In this document: piece by piece, positions 45,707 through 57,088 of the stretch
How the letters are laid out: each line of letters starts with the position of its first letter
Numbering within the stretch: position 1 is the stretch's first letter
Assembly (NCBI GenBank): GCA_019096155.1
Contig: JAHCVI010000001.1
Span: forward strand, 11,160,001 to 11,224,000
DNA from: Staphylotrichum longicolle
Lineage: Eukaryota; Ascomycota; Sordariomycetes; Sordariales; Chaetomiaceae
DNA: 64,000 nucleotides
Reading direction: 5' to 3'
Translations under genes and position numbers: made by a program
The notes under the pieces: model-generated
Seen by the model: the letters and a program-made list of their open reading frames with translations, nothing else
Told to the model about the DNA's origin: nothing
Database searches by the model: none

Positions 45707-48493
45707 ATGTTGTCCCGGCCGACCTTCAGCATCCGGAAGCTCATTCCGAGCCCCCAGAAGAAGCACGATGGGCCGGAGGACTACGAGGGATCCTACTTCT
45801 ACCACGACGACGACGACGATATGGACACGCTCAGCAAGCTCAAGACTTGGAGACCGCCAATGGGGCTGATGAGGCGGTCCAAGCCGAGCATCGACATCCG
45901 ACGGAGCGAGGACCTGCACCGCATCATCTGCATCCCGCCACTGCCCGACACGCCGCAGTCGTCAACGACTTCTTTGTGCAGCGTTGACAACAATGGCAAC
46001 GGTTACGCCGTGGCTGCGAGCCCTCGAGCCTCACCTCCCCGCCGACCAAGCAGGAGCCCTCTGGCCAGTCCCCTGATGAGCCCCCAAAGAAGCCCACAAA
46101 GGAGTCCCGAAAGGAGTCCACTTCTCCTCCCACAACAGTTTGAGGATCAGCAACGGTCTCGAAGCAGAAGCCCAGTCTCGGCTCGCTCACTTCACCCCAC
46201 GCAACTCACACCCCCTTCATCTCCTCCCCATCAAGTCGAGATGGCCTTGGAAACGCCGGTCAGTCCGCCGGACACTGTGCCATCAACACCCGCGACTGCC
46301 GCCAGCAGCCAGCCGACCTCCCCGGAAGCAATCACCGTGACGCCGCCGGCGGAGACGCCCGGCGAATGCAGCAGCAATGTCATCTTCTCCCAGGGCACCC
46401 AGCTGCTCGTCGCCGAGCCGGACGAGGGGCTACAACTACAACTACAGCAGACACTGAGCAGTGCAAAACTATCTGACCAGGAACTGGACAAGTTCCCCAA
46501 GCCCAAGAGCTCCTCCCCGACGTCGCCGCCGGTGCGCAGGAAATCACAACGGCGCAGCCAGGGCTCGGTCAAGTCGGTCAAGTCCCCAACAAAGACGTCG
46601 ATGAAAGATCCTTTGTTGCCTGCCCAAGCCCGACTCCCTTCCAATTCGAGGCCGAAGCGGGCAAAGTCAAAGAAGTCGCGGCGGCGACCACGTGCGCCGG
46701 CAAGGCAGTCGTCCATGTGGCAACTGACGGAAAGCGCCAAAGACTTGTTTACCATCCGCATCTTCCACCGGATCGAGGTCGATGAGATGCTGCCCGAGAG
46801 CACGCTGCGGGAGATCCGGATGAGCAGGTCGGCCCATTGGACGAGATCTCCGGAGCTGGGCGTGACCCACGTCGATAAGAAGAGCGCGGCTGCCACACCG
46901 ATCGAGCCGCTCAGTCTGGACGACTCTCTCGACGCGGCGGCAGGAGAGGGCGTGGTGACCCCCCGGGCATCTGTGGTAAATCAGGGAGCGGGGGCGGATC
47001 AGGAAGAGTGCAAGACACCGACAGCGGTGCCAGAACTACGCCTGAACGGGATCGAGGGAGCCAATGGGGAGGGACAGGTTGGGGAGCAAGCAGAACAAGG
47101 CAACGGACCGTTGCCGCTACAGCTACCGGACTCGCCAACCACCAAATCCTACGATGGGGATGACGAAGAATGCACACTGCCGATCATGATGATGGTGGAG
47201 GATGAGGCGACCGGCCAAACCCAGGCTGCGCTCGCTCCATCGCCCATGCCGCCACCCACGAAGTCGCCCATGCACCGGCGTCTCCCGAGCAGACAGCTAC
47301 CGCCGCTCCCCACCATCCCCGAGATTATCACCACCGGTCCTGAGGAGGCCATCTTGTCGCCGACCTCTGCCCCCGCGCCGCCACTTGGATCCCCCAACAA
47401 GGTCAGCACGGACGACTACGTTTATCTTCAAAGCAATCCCTACACCCTGACCATGCAGACCTTCCGGCACGGCCAGATCCGCCTCGCCAAGGCCGACTTG
47501 CCAATCGGCAAGCTGGCCGCGGCCGTTGACGACACGCTCGACTGGACGGCGTTTCAGATGGCCATCCTGGGCGGCGCGGGCGACTTCTTCAGCGAGCCGA
47601 CCGACTACTCCCGCCCGTCCGAGGCGGAACTCGACGAGCTCGAAGAGCTCGCCTCCTGGTTTGGCAGTTTCGGCTTCCAGACCGCCGGGTCCCTCGTCGG
47701 CCCCAGCCAGCCGCGCACCCCGAGCCAACCGTGGACACCCGTCCTGCCCCGGACACCCGCCCTCTCCCCGCCGTCACCGACCTCGACACCAAACAGCAGC
47801 CCCCGGACGGTCGTCAGTACCGGCAGCAGTAACAGCAACGGCAACAACAACAACCGCAGTCCCGGCATCCGGCGCATCGACCCGCCCGTCCCAACCGACT
47901 CGGACGGCAACGGCACCAAGCAACCTCCCCTCAGCGACTCCATCGCCGGCCGCTTCTTCCCCGCGCCCTCCCCGGCCCTAAACAACCATGAGCAACCCCT
48001 GACCAAACTCCCCCTCCCGTTACCACCATTGTCACCATCCACGTCCACGTCCACATCCCGCCACCGCCGCAGCGCAAGCAGCACCACCTTCGGCACCCAC
48101 CCCACCACCACCACCTCCTCCACCACCTTCCCTCCCCAAAACCCCGCGCCCAAAAAGACGACCACGACGATGATGACGGCGACCCCGACGCCCCACAACC
48201 CAAAATCCGCCTTCGAGAGCCGGCGCAACCACGCCGGGCTGGCGATCGACGCCGGCCGCGGCAAGCACCAGCAGCAGCAGCGGGGCCGGCGGCCCAGCGT
48301 CGACAGCATCCAGAGCCTGCCGCAGAGCCCGATGATGGACCTCGTGGTCAGCCACGACGTCGAGGGCAACGAGTACGTCGTGCCGATGGGGTTCAACCTG
48401 AGCCACGACCTGGGGGATTTCCTGACGTGGCATGCCGAGCATGTGTCGGGTGGGGGGTTTCATCATGCTGGAGGGCTGGAGAGGAGGGGGTGA
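45707..48493 (+). CDS. Large low-complexity fungal protein of unknown function
   Basis: One uninterrupted exon from the ATG at 45707 gives 928 residues. An upstream in-frame extension begins only with GTG and is not used. The N-terminus is compact (LSRPTFSIRKLIPSPQKK, then SLCSVDNN), followed by several hundred Ser/Pro-rich residues, including repeated SP-R-SP motifs that could be kinase sites. A more ordered segment lies at about residues 565-665 (YVYLQSNPYTLTMQTFRHGQ, LDWTAFQMAILGGAGDFF, LEELASWFGSFGF). The last 45 residues (DVEGNEYVVPMGFNLSHDLG) also look folded. I do not recognise a family. The ordered core with flanking disorder suggests a regulatory or scaffold protein, which is inference. 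Confidence 0.8.
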   Translation: MLSRPTFSIRKLIPSPQKKHDGPEDYEGSYFYHDDDDDMDTLSKLKTWRPPMGLMRRSKPSIDIRRSEDLHRIICIPPLPDTPQSSTTSLCSVDNNGNGYAVAASPRASPPRRPSRSPLASPLMSPQRSPQRSPERSPLLLPQQFEDQQRSRSRSPVSARSLHPTQLTPPSSPPHQVEMALETPVSPPDTVPSTPATAASSQPTSPEAITVTPPAETPGECSSNVIFSQGTQLLVAEPDEGLQLQLQQTLSSAKLSDQELDKFPKPKSSSPTSPPVRRKSQRRSQGSVKSVKSPTKTSMKDPLLPAQARLPSNSRPKRAKSKKSRRRPRAPARQSSMWQLTESAKDLFTIRIFHRIEVDEMLPESTLREIRMSRSAHWTRSPELGVTHVDKKSAAATPIEPLSLDDSLDAAAGEGVVTPRASVVNQGAGADQEECKTPTAVPELRLNGIEGANGEGQVGEQAEQGNGPLPLQLPDSPTTKSYDGDDEECTLPIMMMVEDEATGQTQAALAPSPMPPPTKSPMHRRLPSRQLPPLPTIPEIITTGPEEAILSPTSAPAPPLGSPNKVSTDDYVYLQSNPYTLTMQTFRHGQIRLAKADLPIGKLAAAVDDTLDWTAFQMAILGGAGDFFSEPTDYSRPSEAELDELEELASWFGSFGFQTAGSLVGPSQPRTPSQPWTPVLPRTPALSPPSPTSTPNSSPRTVVSTGSSNSNGNNNNRSPGIRRIDPPVPTDSDGNGTKQPPLSDSIAGRFFPAPSPALNNHEQPLTKLPLPLPPLSPSTSTSTSRHRRSASSTTFGTHPTTTTSSTTFPPQNPAPKKTTTTMMTATPTPHNPKSAFESRRNHAGLAIDAGRGKHQQQQRGRRPSVDSIQSLPQSPMMDLVVSHDVEGNEYVVPMGFNLSHDLGDFLTWHAEHVSGGGFHHAGGLERRG

Positions 48494-51491
48494 GGGGAAA
48501 GTGAGAGGGGGTTGGTTGTTTGTTAGAATAGATGTATTTTTTCTTTTTTGAAAGGGGGGTGTTTGTTTGTTTGTTTACTTCTTCTTTCTCTCTCTTTTTC
48601 TTTTTTTTTCTTTACTTCTTCTTTACATGGAAAGGGCACGGTCATTTTGACACACAACATTTACGGGGTGTTTTTAAGGGGTCATTTTCACACTTTTTTA
48701 TCTGGAGGGTTCAAACGGTCGTTTCGTCCAAGCTTTTCTTTTCATTTCTCCGGCTCTGGCATTATTATATCCTGCATTGGGGGGCGCAAGAGGGCAGGGA
48801 GCGGTTGCAAAACTTCAAGTTCACTTGGAGAGGTTGTTGTGCTTTTGATACCACATTCCTTTTTTGGCTTGTTATGTTGTTCACCTTTCTTTTTATATTT
48901 TTCCTTCAGGATATCTTGAAGGTTTGATGCGGTGTTCGCCGGATTCATTGATGATTTGTTGAGAAAGGCAGGATGGATGTATCAGGTGAGAAGGAAGGCG
49001 CACAATATCGTGGTGTGGTACAGTTTAGTGGTAGGTTTTCGCCCGGCTTTGTATGGCGATGTGTAGATACTAGGATTCGATTTGAGCAAATCAAGTTACA
49101 CACTTGTTACTTCATACTGCTAGTCTCTACAATTCGTGATGTTGCTTGACTTCCTTGTGAATGCAACTCGATTCTACCAGGAACAGACACATGGCAGTCC
49201 CACTTCGCTCCCGCGAGGATTGCATTGCAGCCGCGATGAGTAAACAGTGGATCGGACAGCCTGACAATGTCGTGCAGCAGCACTTGGCCGGGCCTGCCTA
49301 TCCTCCCGCTCATACATTGCATCAAAATGGGATGCGGTACTGCATGGTGAGTTGGCACTGCCCCGCTCCCAGGGTTGCTCATCCATGCTTCGAGCGAGAG
49401 ATGCAAAGGCGGGAAAGGATGGATGCCCTGCAGCTGACGTGCAGTGCAGACACTCCACCAAAGTCAGTTAACTATTACTGGGGACAAAAATGCCGAGGCC
49501 TGAAAATAGGCCAGGCACGCGGAATGCAAGATGGAGGGCTGCACATCGCCAACTCAACCTCTCGGCGGATACTGTGGTCTGCATTTTGGCCCCAAGGCCG
49601 ACTCTGTTCGGGGGTTTCATGTTGATCTGTTGGAAGTCCCCAACATGGTCTTGAGCCGGACTCAGACGTTCAGCATCCGTCTTCTCAACGGCTGGCACAG
49701 GGCTGATTTCTCCGCCATCCACATCACATGTGTCAGACTTGGCTTGGACAGACCAAGGACAAAAGTGCAGCAAGGTCAGATGGATGACATTTCCGTTGCA
49801 GTTTCACATTCCATCTCCACTGGGCATGCGAGAGAGTCGACTCCATCCTGCACTTACCTTATGCTTCTGCCTTTTAGTCTGGGATACTTCCTTCCACATC
49901 CCACATCCCACATCCCACATTCCACATCTCAACAAGGAAACTAACGCGATTCTTCGCATCCCTCTCCCCCCAACACCCATACCCATACCCATACCCGGGC
50001 ATCCTCCTAAAATACCCCTCGCCAGACTGGGAGGATGCCCCAACACCGCGGTAGTGCCTGCAGTAGCGCTGCCCGGTAACCCCCCCGGGCCCTCTCTCAT
50101 GCCCACATCCCGCAATCCCATACTGTGTCTGTCTTGTATGCCTAAGGAAGGGGCGGTGCCTCGCCGCGGCTGCGCTTAGACACATACCTTACATACAGTA
50201 TCTACTGTACAATGAATCGATGGGGCCGGGAGCCGGGCACGGCACCCTCGTATATGGCCTGGCCCTGCCCAGCCCAGACCAACTGAAGTATGGCCAGGGT
50301 CCAGGGCCAGCCAGGGCCAGGGCGGGTCACTAAGGTGGTTCCCTTGTGTTCCTGCATCAAGGAGTTTTTGAAACAAGACAAGCGAGCGAGCGGGCCGTTG
50401 GGCGTGGATCAAGTTGGCCCGCCCGTTGGACGCGGCCTGGGGGCTTGGCTTTTGGCTTGGATGGTGTGGTGGGGGATGGGATTGGGGACGTTGGAGGGGG
50501 GCAGTAGGTGGGCTTGTTTCATGTTTCATCCATTCCTCCCCCATCTAACGTTATCCATGTGAATCTGTTGGTGGGGGAGGGGAGCGGGGAGAAGGGGGGA
50601 CCCTTGGACGCAGCTGGACCTGGACCTGGGAGCGGAGGCGCAGATTACTCCGACCGAGGGCGGGCGCTAAGGCAGGTACGGGATTGAGATGTGGAGGGGG
50701 CTGGCTGCTCAAGGACATCTCGAGGAACCGGATGTTATTTTTGAGACTTGAGTTCCCGAGTGGCGGTGGTGGTTGGGTGAATTCTAGAGAGTAGCATGGC
50801 CCTCGGACGCGGGAGGCATGCGGAAAAGAATGCCTTGAGCCATCATCCCAGAACCGGATCTGATTCTCTGTCCCGCCTCAAGGAACAGGTGTGGGTAATG
50901 TGGGGGTTCTATTTCGGTCGCTCCCGTCCCACTTACACCCGCTGCGTTGCACTCCACCTCGAGCTCGCCCAGCCTCACTTTCGGATGCACATTGCCTGGT
51001 CCCAAGGCAACGACCAACATGGTGTGTAGTTGCTATATCATCAAGAAAACCGATATTCGACACGTCCAAGACAAGGCCTCGCCTGGCTAATGGGATCAAG
51101 ACCGAAACATGGCAATGATCTCTGGCATTCGTCTGGGGTGTGTAAGCGCCGAGCGTCGAGGCGATGCACATGAACCCGCTGCACAGCCCTGCTGCGTGCT
51201 GCGGACTCGGAACCCGCTCTACCGAACCGTACATTGCGCATGTCTGGAAATATGGGGTCAACCAGGCAGTAACTGTTACAATGCATTGCCAGATTGAATC
51301 TCAAGCTTCCTCGTAGGGATTTGAATTCTCAAAACTATGGCTGATACAGTCGATGCCTACATTCCTTCGCAGCGCGGGGAACAAGACTGTGTAACAGTCA
51401 AATTGACAGTCCCCAGCAGTGCTCACGCTTGCTCGTAGATGGCTTCCATTTTTGTAGATTCAATCATTCCGTCATGACATCCTCCCCGTGC
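48494..51491. other. 3.0-kb intergenic region
   Basis: The first 150 bases are very T-rich (3' UTR-like). Simple repeats follow: ccacatc units at 49893-49928, acccat units at 49975-49998 and ggccag units at about 50283-50330. No gene was recognised. Confidence 0.55.
49893..49998. repeat. Two short tandem arrays (ccacatc and acccat units)
   Basis: About five 7-8-bp ccacatc units occupy 49893-49928 and four acccat hexamers occupy 49975-49998. The hexamer is not the fungal telomere repeat. Confidence 0.7.
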
Positions 51492-53219
51492 TCAACTTTG
51501 CAACGGCTTGCCCATGCCGCCATACGTAATCATCTTGGTGACCTGGTACTCCCCCACGCCATACGACGAACCCTCCCTGCCAAAGCCGCTCTCCTTGACG
51601 CCGCCAAACGGCGACGCTGGGTCCGAGATCAGCCCCGTGTTGACGCCCACCATGCCAACCTCCAAGTGCTCGGCGACGCGGTTCACCCGCTGCAGGTCCT
51701 GAGAGAAGAAGTACCCCGCCAGTCCGACCTGTGTCGAGTTGGCCATCCGCACCACCTCCTCCTCAGTATCAAACGGAAACAGCCCCGCGACGGGGCCAAA
51801 CGTCTCCTCGTCCGCCATGGCCATGTCGGCCGTCATGCCCGTCAGCACCGTCGGCTGGAAGAAGTTGGCGCCCAGGTCGGGCAGCTTGTGCCCGCCAAAC
51901 ACCACCTTGGCGCCCTTGGACTCGGCATCCTTGACGTGCTGCTCGACCTTGTCGATGGCCCTGTGGTGGATCAGCGGGCCGTGGGTGACGCCCTGGTCAA
52001 ACCCGTGGCCGACCTTGAATTCGCGGACCTTGGCCGCCAGCTTGGTCGCGAACTCGTCGTAGATGCCGCGTTGCACAAAGATGCGGTTCGCGCACACGCA
52101 AGTCTGGCCCGACGAGCGGAACTTGGAGGCGATGGCGCCCGCCACGGCGGTGTCAACGTCGGCGTCGTCAAAGACAATGAAGGGCGCGTTGCCGCCGAGC
52201 TCGAGCGACAGTTTCTTCAGCGTGCTTGAGCACTGCTTCATGAGAAGCTTGCCAACGGGCGTCGAGCCGGTGAAGGAAATCTTGCGGACCGTCGGGTTCG
52301 TGGTGAGCACCTCGCCGACCTGGGGGGTGTTGTGGAGCGCCGTGATGACGTTGACAACGCCCTTGGGGATACCCGCGCGGTGGGCAAGCTCGGCGAGGGC
52401 GAGCGGAGTGTAGGGCGTCTCGCCGGGGGCCTTGCAGACCACGGTGCAACCAGTGGCCAGGGCGGGACCAACCTTGCGGGTAATCATAGCCGCCGGGAAA
52501 TTCCAGGGTGTGATGAGCCCGCAGACGCCGACGGGCTCCTTGATGGTGAAGACGCGGTTGCCCGGGATCGACGACGGGATGGTGTCGCCGTAGATGCGCG
52601 GTGCTTCCTCGCTAAACCACTCGAAGAAGTTGGCCGCGTACGTCACCTCGCCCTTGGCGTCGGCCGTTGGCTTGCCATTCTCCCATGTGATGAGGGTGGC
52701 CAGGTCGTCGGCGTTTTCGACCATGAGGTCGTACCATTTCCGGAGCAGCTTAGAGCGCTCGCGGCCGGTCTTGTGGCGGAAGTCCTCGAAGGCGACCTCA
52801 GCGGCCTCAATGGCCTTCACCGTGTCCTCAGCATCAAACTCGGGGCAAGTACCGATGAGTTGGCCGGTGGCTGGGTCTAGACCGGGTGTGAGCAGACTGG
52901 ATCAGACTGAGACGCGCGGGCGAGGCTTACCGTGCACCTCGAATGTCTTGCCTGACCTCGCCTTCACCCACTCGCCGTTGACGTAACACACATCCTGCTT
53001 GAACAGGGAGGGATCTTTAAGCTAATCTAGGTGTTAGCCGCCGGGTGTCTGCATCCGCGAGAAAATAGGAGGGAGGTTGCGGCGAGTTACCTTGGGCACC
53101 ATGGTGGACGATAAGCGCAGGAAGGGATTGACGATGACTGGTAGCGCTGACCGCCGAAACTGAGACCTGGCTGCTGCTGCCCGCGGGGCGGAAAACAACG
53201 TCTTTTGTAAAAATGACAT
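51492..53219 (-). CDS. Succinate-semialdehyde dehydrogenase (GABA shunt)
   Basis: Exons 53219-53091, 53021-52931 and 52876-51492 (introns 69 and 54 bp) give 534 residues. The first 39 residues are Arg/Ser/Ala-rich and basic, as in a mitochondrial targeting peptide; a second ATG (MVPK) at the end of exon 1 would yield a cytosolic form. The aldehyde dehydrogenase core is intact: TPWNFPAAMITRK, LELGGNAP with Glu299 and SSGQTCVCANR with catalytic Cys333, plus EETFGPVAGLFPF. The combination of VNGEWV, DPATGQLIG and SSGQTCVCANR points to the succinate-semialdehyde branch, which feeds GABA carbon to succinate using NAD(P)+. Related aldehyde dehydrogenases cannot be fully excluded by eye. Confidence 0.92.
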
Positions 53220-54710
53220 CCCAAGTGGTTTGCGGCGACACGGGATGTGAACGGGGGGTTGCGCAATGAGGAGACAGCTCCGCAGTGCGGAGGCCCGAGG
53301 AACGGGATGCCAAGCGCGAGTTAGATCGGGTGGTGGTCGGCTTTTGGGATGATAGCCTAGGCTGTCTCGAGGCTATCCAATCTGCAAGGACGCGCTTAAC
53401 GTTAGTCTAAGTGGGCTGGAGGGGGTGGGTTTTTGGTTGGGATTGGATGAAGTCGAATGCAAAAATGACAAGACTGTTTTTGTGAGAGCTGCACCTTCTC
53501 TGTCCTTTGGCACCCAGCTGACTCGGTTGGTGTCGCTGCTTCCTGGCTTGGATGTCCCTCTGGATGACGTCGTTGCAATGGGCCGCGGTTCGGTTGCATG
53601 ATAATCAGACGAGGTCCGCCCGGCCCGGCGCCTGGAAGGGTGGGGAAACGGCGCCTAGCGTCGGCAACGGCCGTGAAAGGCGCTGAGGCGATACCGGAGC
53701 GCCGTGGCGCCCAGACATCCCCTGAGAGGAAATGGGTCTGCTCATCCGTCTCTGAAGTTTCTTGGACGTGCATGGAAGCTTCTCCAAAGAATTCTTACTG
53801 TTCAAGCCACCGATCGTCTCTTTTTTTCCTTTGCAACGGTGGCCCAGACCAGATCGATGGGATTTCCCAGTCCCATCTCAGACTCTGGAGATCCCCGCAA
53901 TTGATCGCTGGGAGCCCACTGTTTCCCCGCATCAGGAAGCTCCTAAAGCTCAGTCAAGCTCCCCAAACTCCTCCTGTCCATACGTGCCTAGCGCAGTGCA
54001 ACGCCTCAAAAATTCATCCGTCCAACAGCGGGCTTGCATTCCATTTGCTCAACACACTCCACCCCGGATGACATTCGTTCTGGTCGACATCATCGATGCC
54101 CTTGACTGAATCAAAGTCTCACCCGGGCGAAATATTCCAGGGCAACCGCTGGTTTGGGTAGCACGGGCTTTTTCCGACGTCGTCAAGAGCGGACTCGATA
54201 TCAATCATCAGTTGGGATCGAGTGAAATCGATTGGCCCTTTGGCTCTTCAACGCTTGCTTTCAACGCCGGCCAGCTTCGAACCCGCCTATCCGGGTGGCT
54301 TGTCTGGCCCGAGGTTTGTCTCGAACCCCCCAGACGCGCAACGTTCCTCTGCTCCCGTACCGCGCGCCCACGATGCCGATCCCTCGATTCAGGCTACATA
54401 CCGGCCACTCACCGTGCGCCCCCGGGACGTAACGCTGCACACTTGTACGACGGCGTCAGCGGCTGCTGTGTTTGTTGAAGTCTGGTGAGCACGTTGCCCC
54501 GCTGCCCATGCATCTTTTTGGCCGAGATGATGGCCGATTGCTGGAACACATCGCACGCGGCAGCCGTGAGGTGGCTTGAAAGCAATCACGGCTGGAGACG
54601 AGCGAGGAGAGACGGGCTGCGGGACGCACGTATATGATTCATGTGGCCCTTTGGGACCTCCCTGTGGCAGCATTCTGTCATCGGCTCGTGGTTGATGCGT
54701 GTCGCCCAAC
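53220..54710. other. 1.5-kb intergenic region
   Basis: Divergent promoters of the SSADH and GH79 genes lie here. Frames on both strands lack motifs. Confidence 0.55.
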
Positions 54711-56466
54711 ATGAAGCAAGTCACCCTCCTGTACACCCTCGCCACGCCTGCTCTGGTCAGGTCCGAGTACACCGTCGCCCGCTCAGTTAAGAGCAACGAG
54801 GTCTTTGATGGATATGTGAGCTACAGCATCGAGTTTTCGAGCTTTCCAGACTTTGCAGGCATGTTAAAGTAGTCCGTCTCTGTCTGTCGTGTGCCGTGAT
54901 CTGATGCTCTTGAAGGCAACAACACGCACCCCAACACCTACTCAGACACCCTTCTAGAGAACATCGGGCGTCTCATCGGCACCAAACCGTACATCCGCGT
55001 TGGCGGCAACACCCAGGACTATGCCCTCTACGATGCCTCCCTGCCGTACGCCCTCAATGGCACCTTTGACCCTGCGCGGTCCGCCGACTACCCAACCACC
55101 ATCTCCATCGGCCCATCCTACTTTGAGTCCTACGACACGTGGAGCCATGTCAAATTCAGCCACGGCTTCAATCTCGGCCTCGGCGGGAACAGGTCAAGTG
55201 GCTGGCAGACCCTGTTGGATACCGTCCCCTTAGCTTGCAAGGCTCTCGGCGGTGGGAAGCTCTACGTCTGGACTTACGGGAATGAGCCAGACCTGTACTC
55301 GACCTCGGCTCAGGGGCCCGTGAGGCCGCCCGACTGGAGCGAGAGCGCCTACGTTTCTCAATGGTACAATGGCACCCGCGCCATCAAGACTCTGCTGGAG
55401 GAGCACTGCCCAGAGTTCGCCACTGAACACACTTACGGGTACATGGCTCCGTCGTTCGCCGGTGTTGGCAACCGTCTGAAGGCACCCGCGGCATGGGCGG
55501 CAGGACTCAAGGACGAGAAGAGCATCAAACTCTTCTCAACCCACAAGTACTTCATTCACACACACCCCTGATGATATTCCACAAACCACTCACTGACACC
55601 ACACCCCCAGCTACATCAGCGGCGCCGCCTCCCCGGGCGTCACCCTCCAAGGCACGCTCATGAACCACGCCGTGACCAAACGCTCCGTCGACGCGCACGT
55701 CACCGAGTACAACACCATCCTCTCCTCCTCCTCCTCCTCCTTTTCCTCTCCCGTACCCCCGCTCATCTTCGGCGAGACCAACTCCCTCTACAACCAAGGC
55801 CGCCCGGGCCTCTCCAACACCTTCGGCGCCGCCCTCTGGGGCGTCGACTTCAACCTCTACGCGGCCGCCGCGGGCTTCAAGCGCGTGCACATGCACATGG
55901 GCACCAACTACCGCTACGCCGCCTGGCAGCCCGTCACGACCGCGCTCACCACCGTCGGCACCAAGGCGCCCTACTACGGCTCCATCGCCGTCGCCGCCGC
56001 GCTGGGCGCCCTCCCCGCCACCGTCGTCGAAATCCCCCTCTCTTCATCTTCATCCTCATCCGACCTGCTCCTCCTCCCAGAATCCGCCTACGCGATCTAC
56101 TCCCCCACCCCCTCGCACCTCGCCCGCCTCGCGATCCTCAACATGCGCTCCTACAACACCACCCTCGACGGCGCCGGCCTGGTGCCCCTGTCCACGCCGC
56201 CCCCGCGCGGGCAGGTCGAGTACGCGTTCCGGCTGGAGGGCGTGGCGCCGGGCCGGGAGGTGGCGGTGCGGCGGCTGTGGGCCAACGGCAGCGACGCCAT
56301 CACGGGCATCACGTGGGACGGGTGGAGCTACAACTGGGAGCTGGCGCGGGGGCGGCCGGTGCGGCTGGGCAACGTGACGGTCGGGGAGAGGGTGGTGGTG
56401 GGCGAGGGCGGGGTGGTGAGGGTTGCGGTGGCGGACGCGAGCGCGGCGGTTCTGGAGCTGATCTGA
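54711..56466 (+). CDS. Glycoside hydrolase family 79 (beta-glucuronidase type)
   Basis: Exons 54711-54858, 54916-55546 and 55611-56466 give 544 residues. A weak signal peptide covers about the first 18 residues. The (beta/alpha)8 domain has YIRVGGNTQDYA, the acid/base region YVWTYGNEPDL (Asn-Glu pair) and a nucleophile candidate in LIFGETNSLYNQG. A beta-sandwich C-terminal domain follows. GH79 enzymes remove glucuronic acid from arabinogalactan and similar glycans outside the cell. The first intron (57 bp) reads GC-AG: only the GC donor after TTTGCAG keeps frame with the conserved continuation. Two Ser runs (about residues 285 and 400) arise from TCC/TCT repeats. Confidence 0.92.
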
Positions 56467-57088
56467 GAGCAGAAGGAGGCGTGGGCGAGGAGGAGGAGGA
56501 GGAGGATGGAGGGGAAAGGTCAGAAGGAAGACGAGGAAGAGAATGGTGAGGGCGGGGAAGATGAGGTCGAAGACGGGAAAGCGTGAAGGAGGGGATGTCT
56601 GGTTTCGTGTTTTCATGATGTGACGGCTCATGAGTAACGAATGACTGATGCCTTCCATGTTGCTACGATTACGAAGGGAGGTTAGACGGCATGGCTGGAT
56701 AGCTGTATTGTGTATCAACTACACTGGACTAAGCCGGAATATCATCACGATACCACCCTAAACCCCTGACTCCATAAGCAAAGATCTGATGGCGATTGCA
56801 AATCAGAACAACCGGCTGGGATGAACCCAGCAGATAGCCAACTCCGCCCCATTGGTTGTTGACTAAGTGAAATACGATGTACAAGCCGACTGGCGTCGTT
56901 GGATATGTCTCCAGGGGCGACAACGTCTGCCCCGACCAGCAGAGCAGCGGCGCTACACCGCTCTGGCGCCCCTCCTCATGCCCAGACTCTACCAAACCCT
57001 CCTCACACTTGACTGCTTAGCTATACCGCAGCGGCAGTTTCCTGTCCAGCGTGTGGAAAGCCTGTGTCCGCGGGGTAAACGGCACCTG
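56467..57088. other. Convergent 3' intergenic region (GH79 / membrane protein)
   Basis: The two flanking genes converge here. Purine-rich sequence occupies 56475-56560. No gene was seen. Confidence 0.55.

Noticed and set aside
49005..49085. tRNA-like TTAGTGGTAG followed by an ATTCGA element
   Set aside because: The A-box and B-box are imperfect, and the acceptor and anticodon arms do not pair; at most a chance match.
49975..49998. Interstitial telomere repeat
   Set aside because: The hexamer is acccat, not the TTAGGG/CCCTAA repeat of filamentous fungi.
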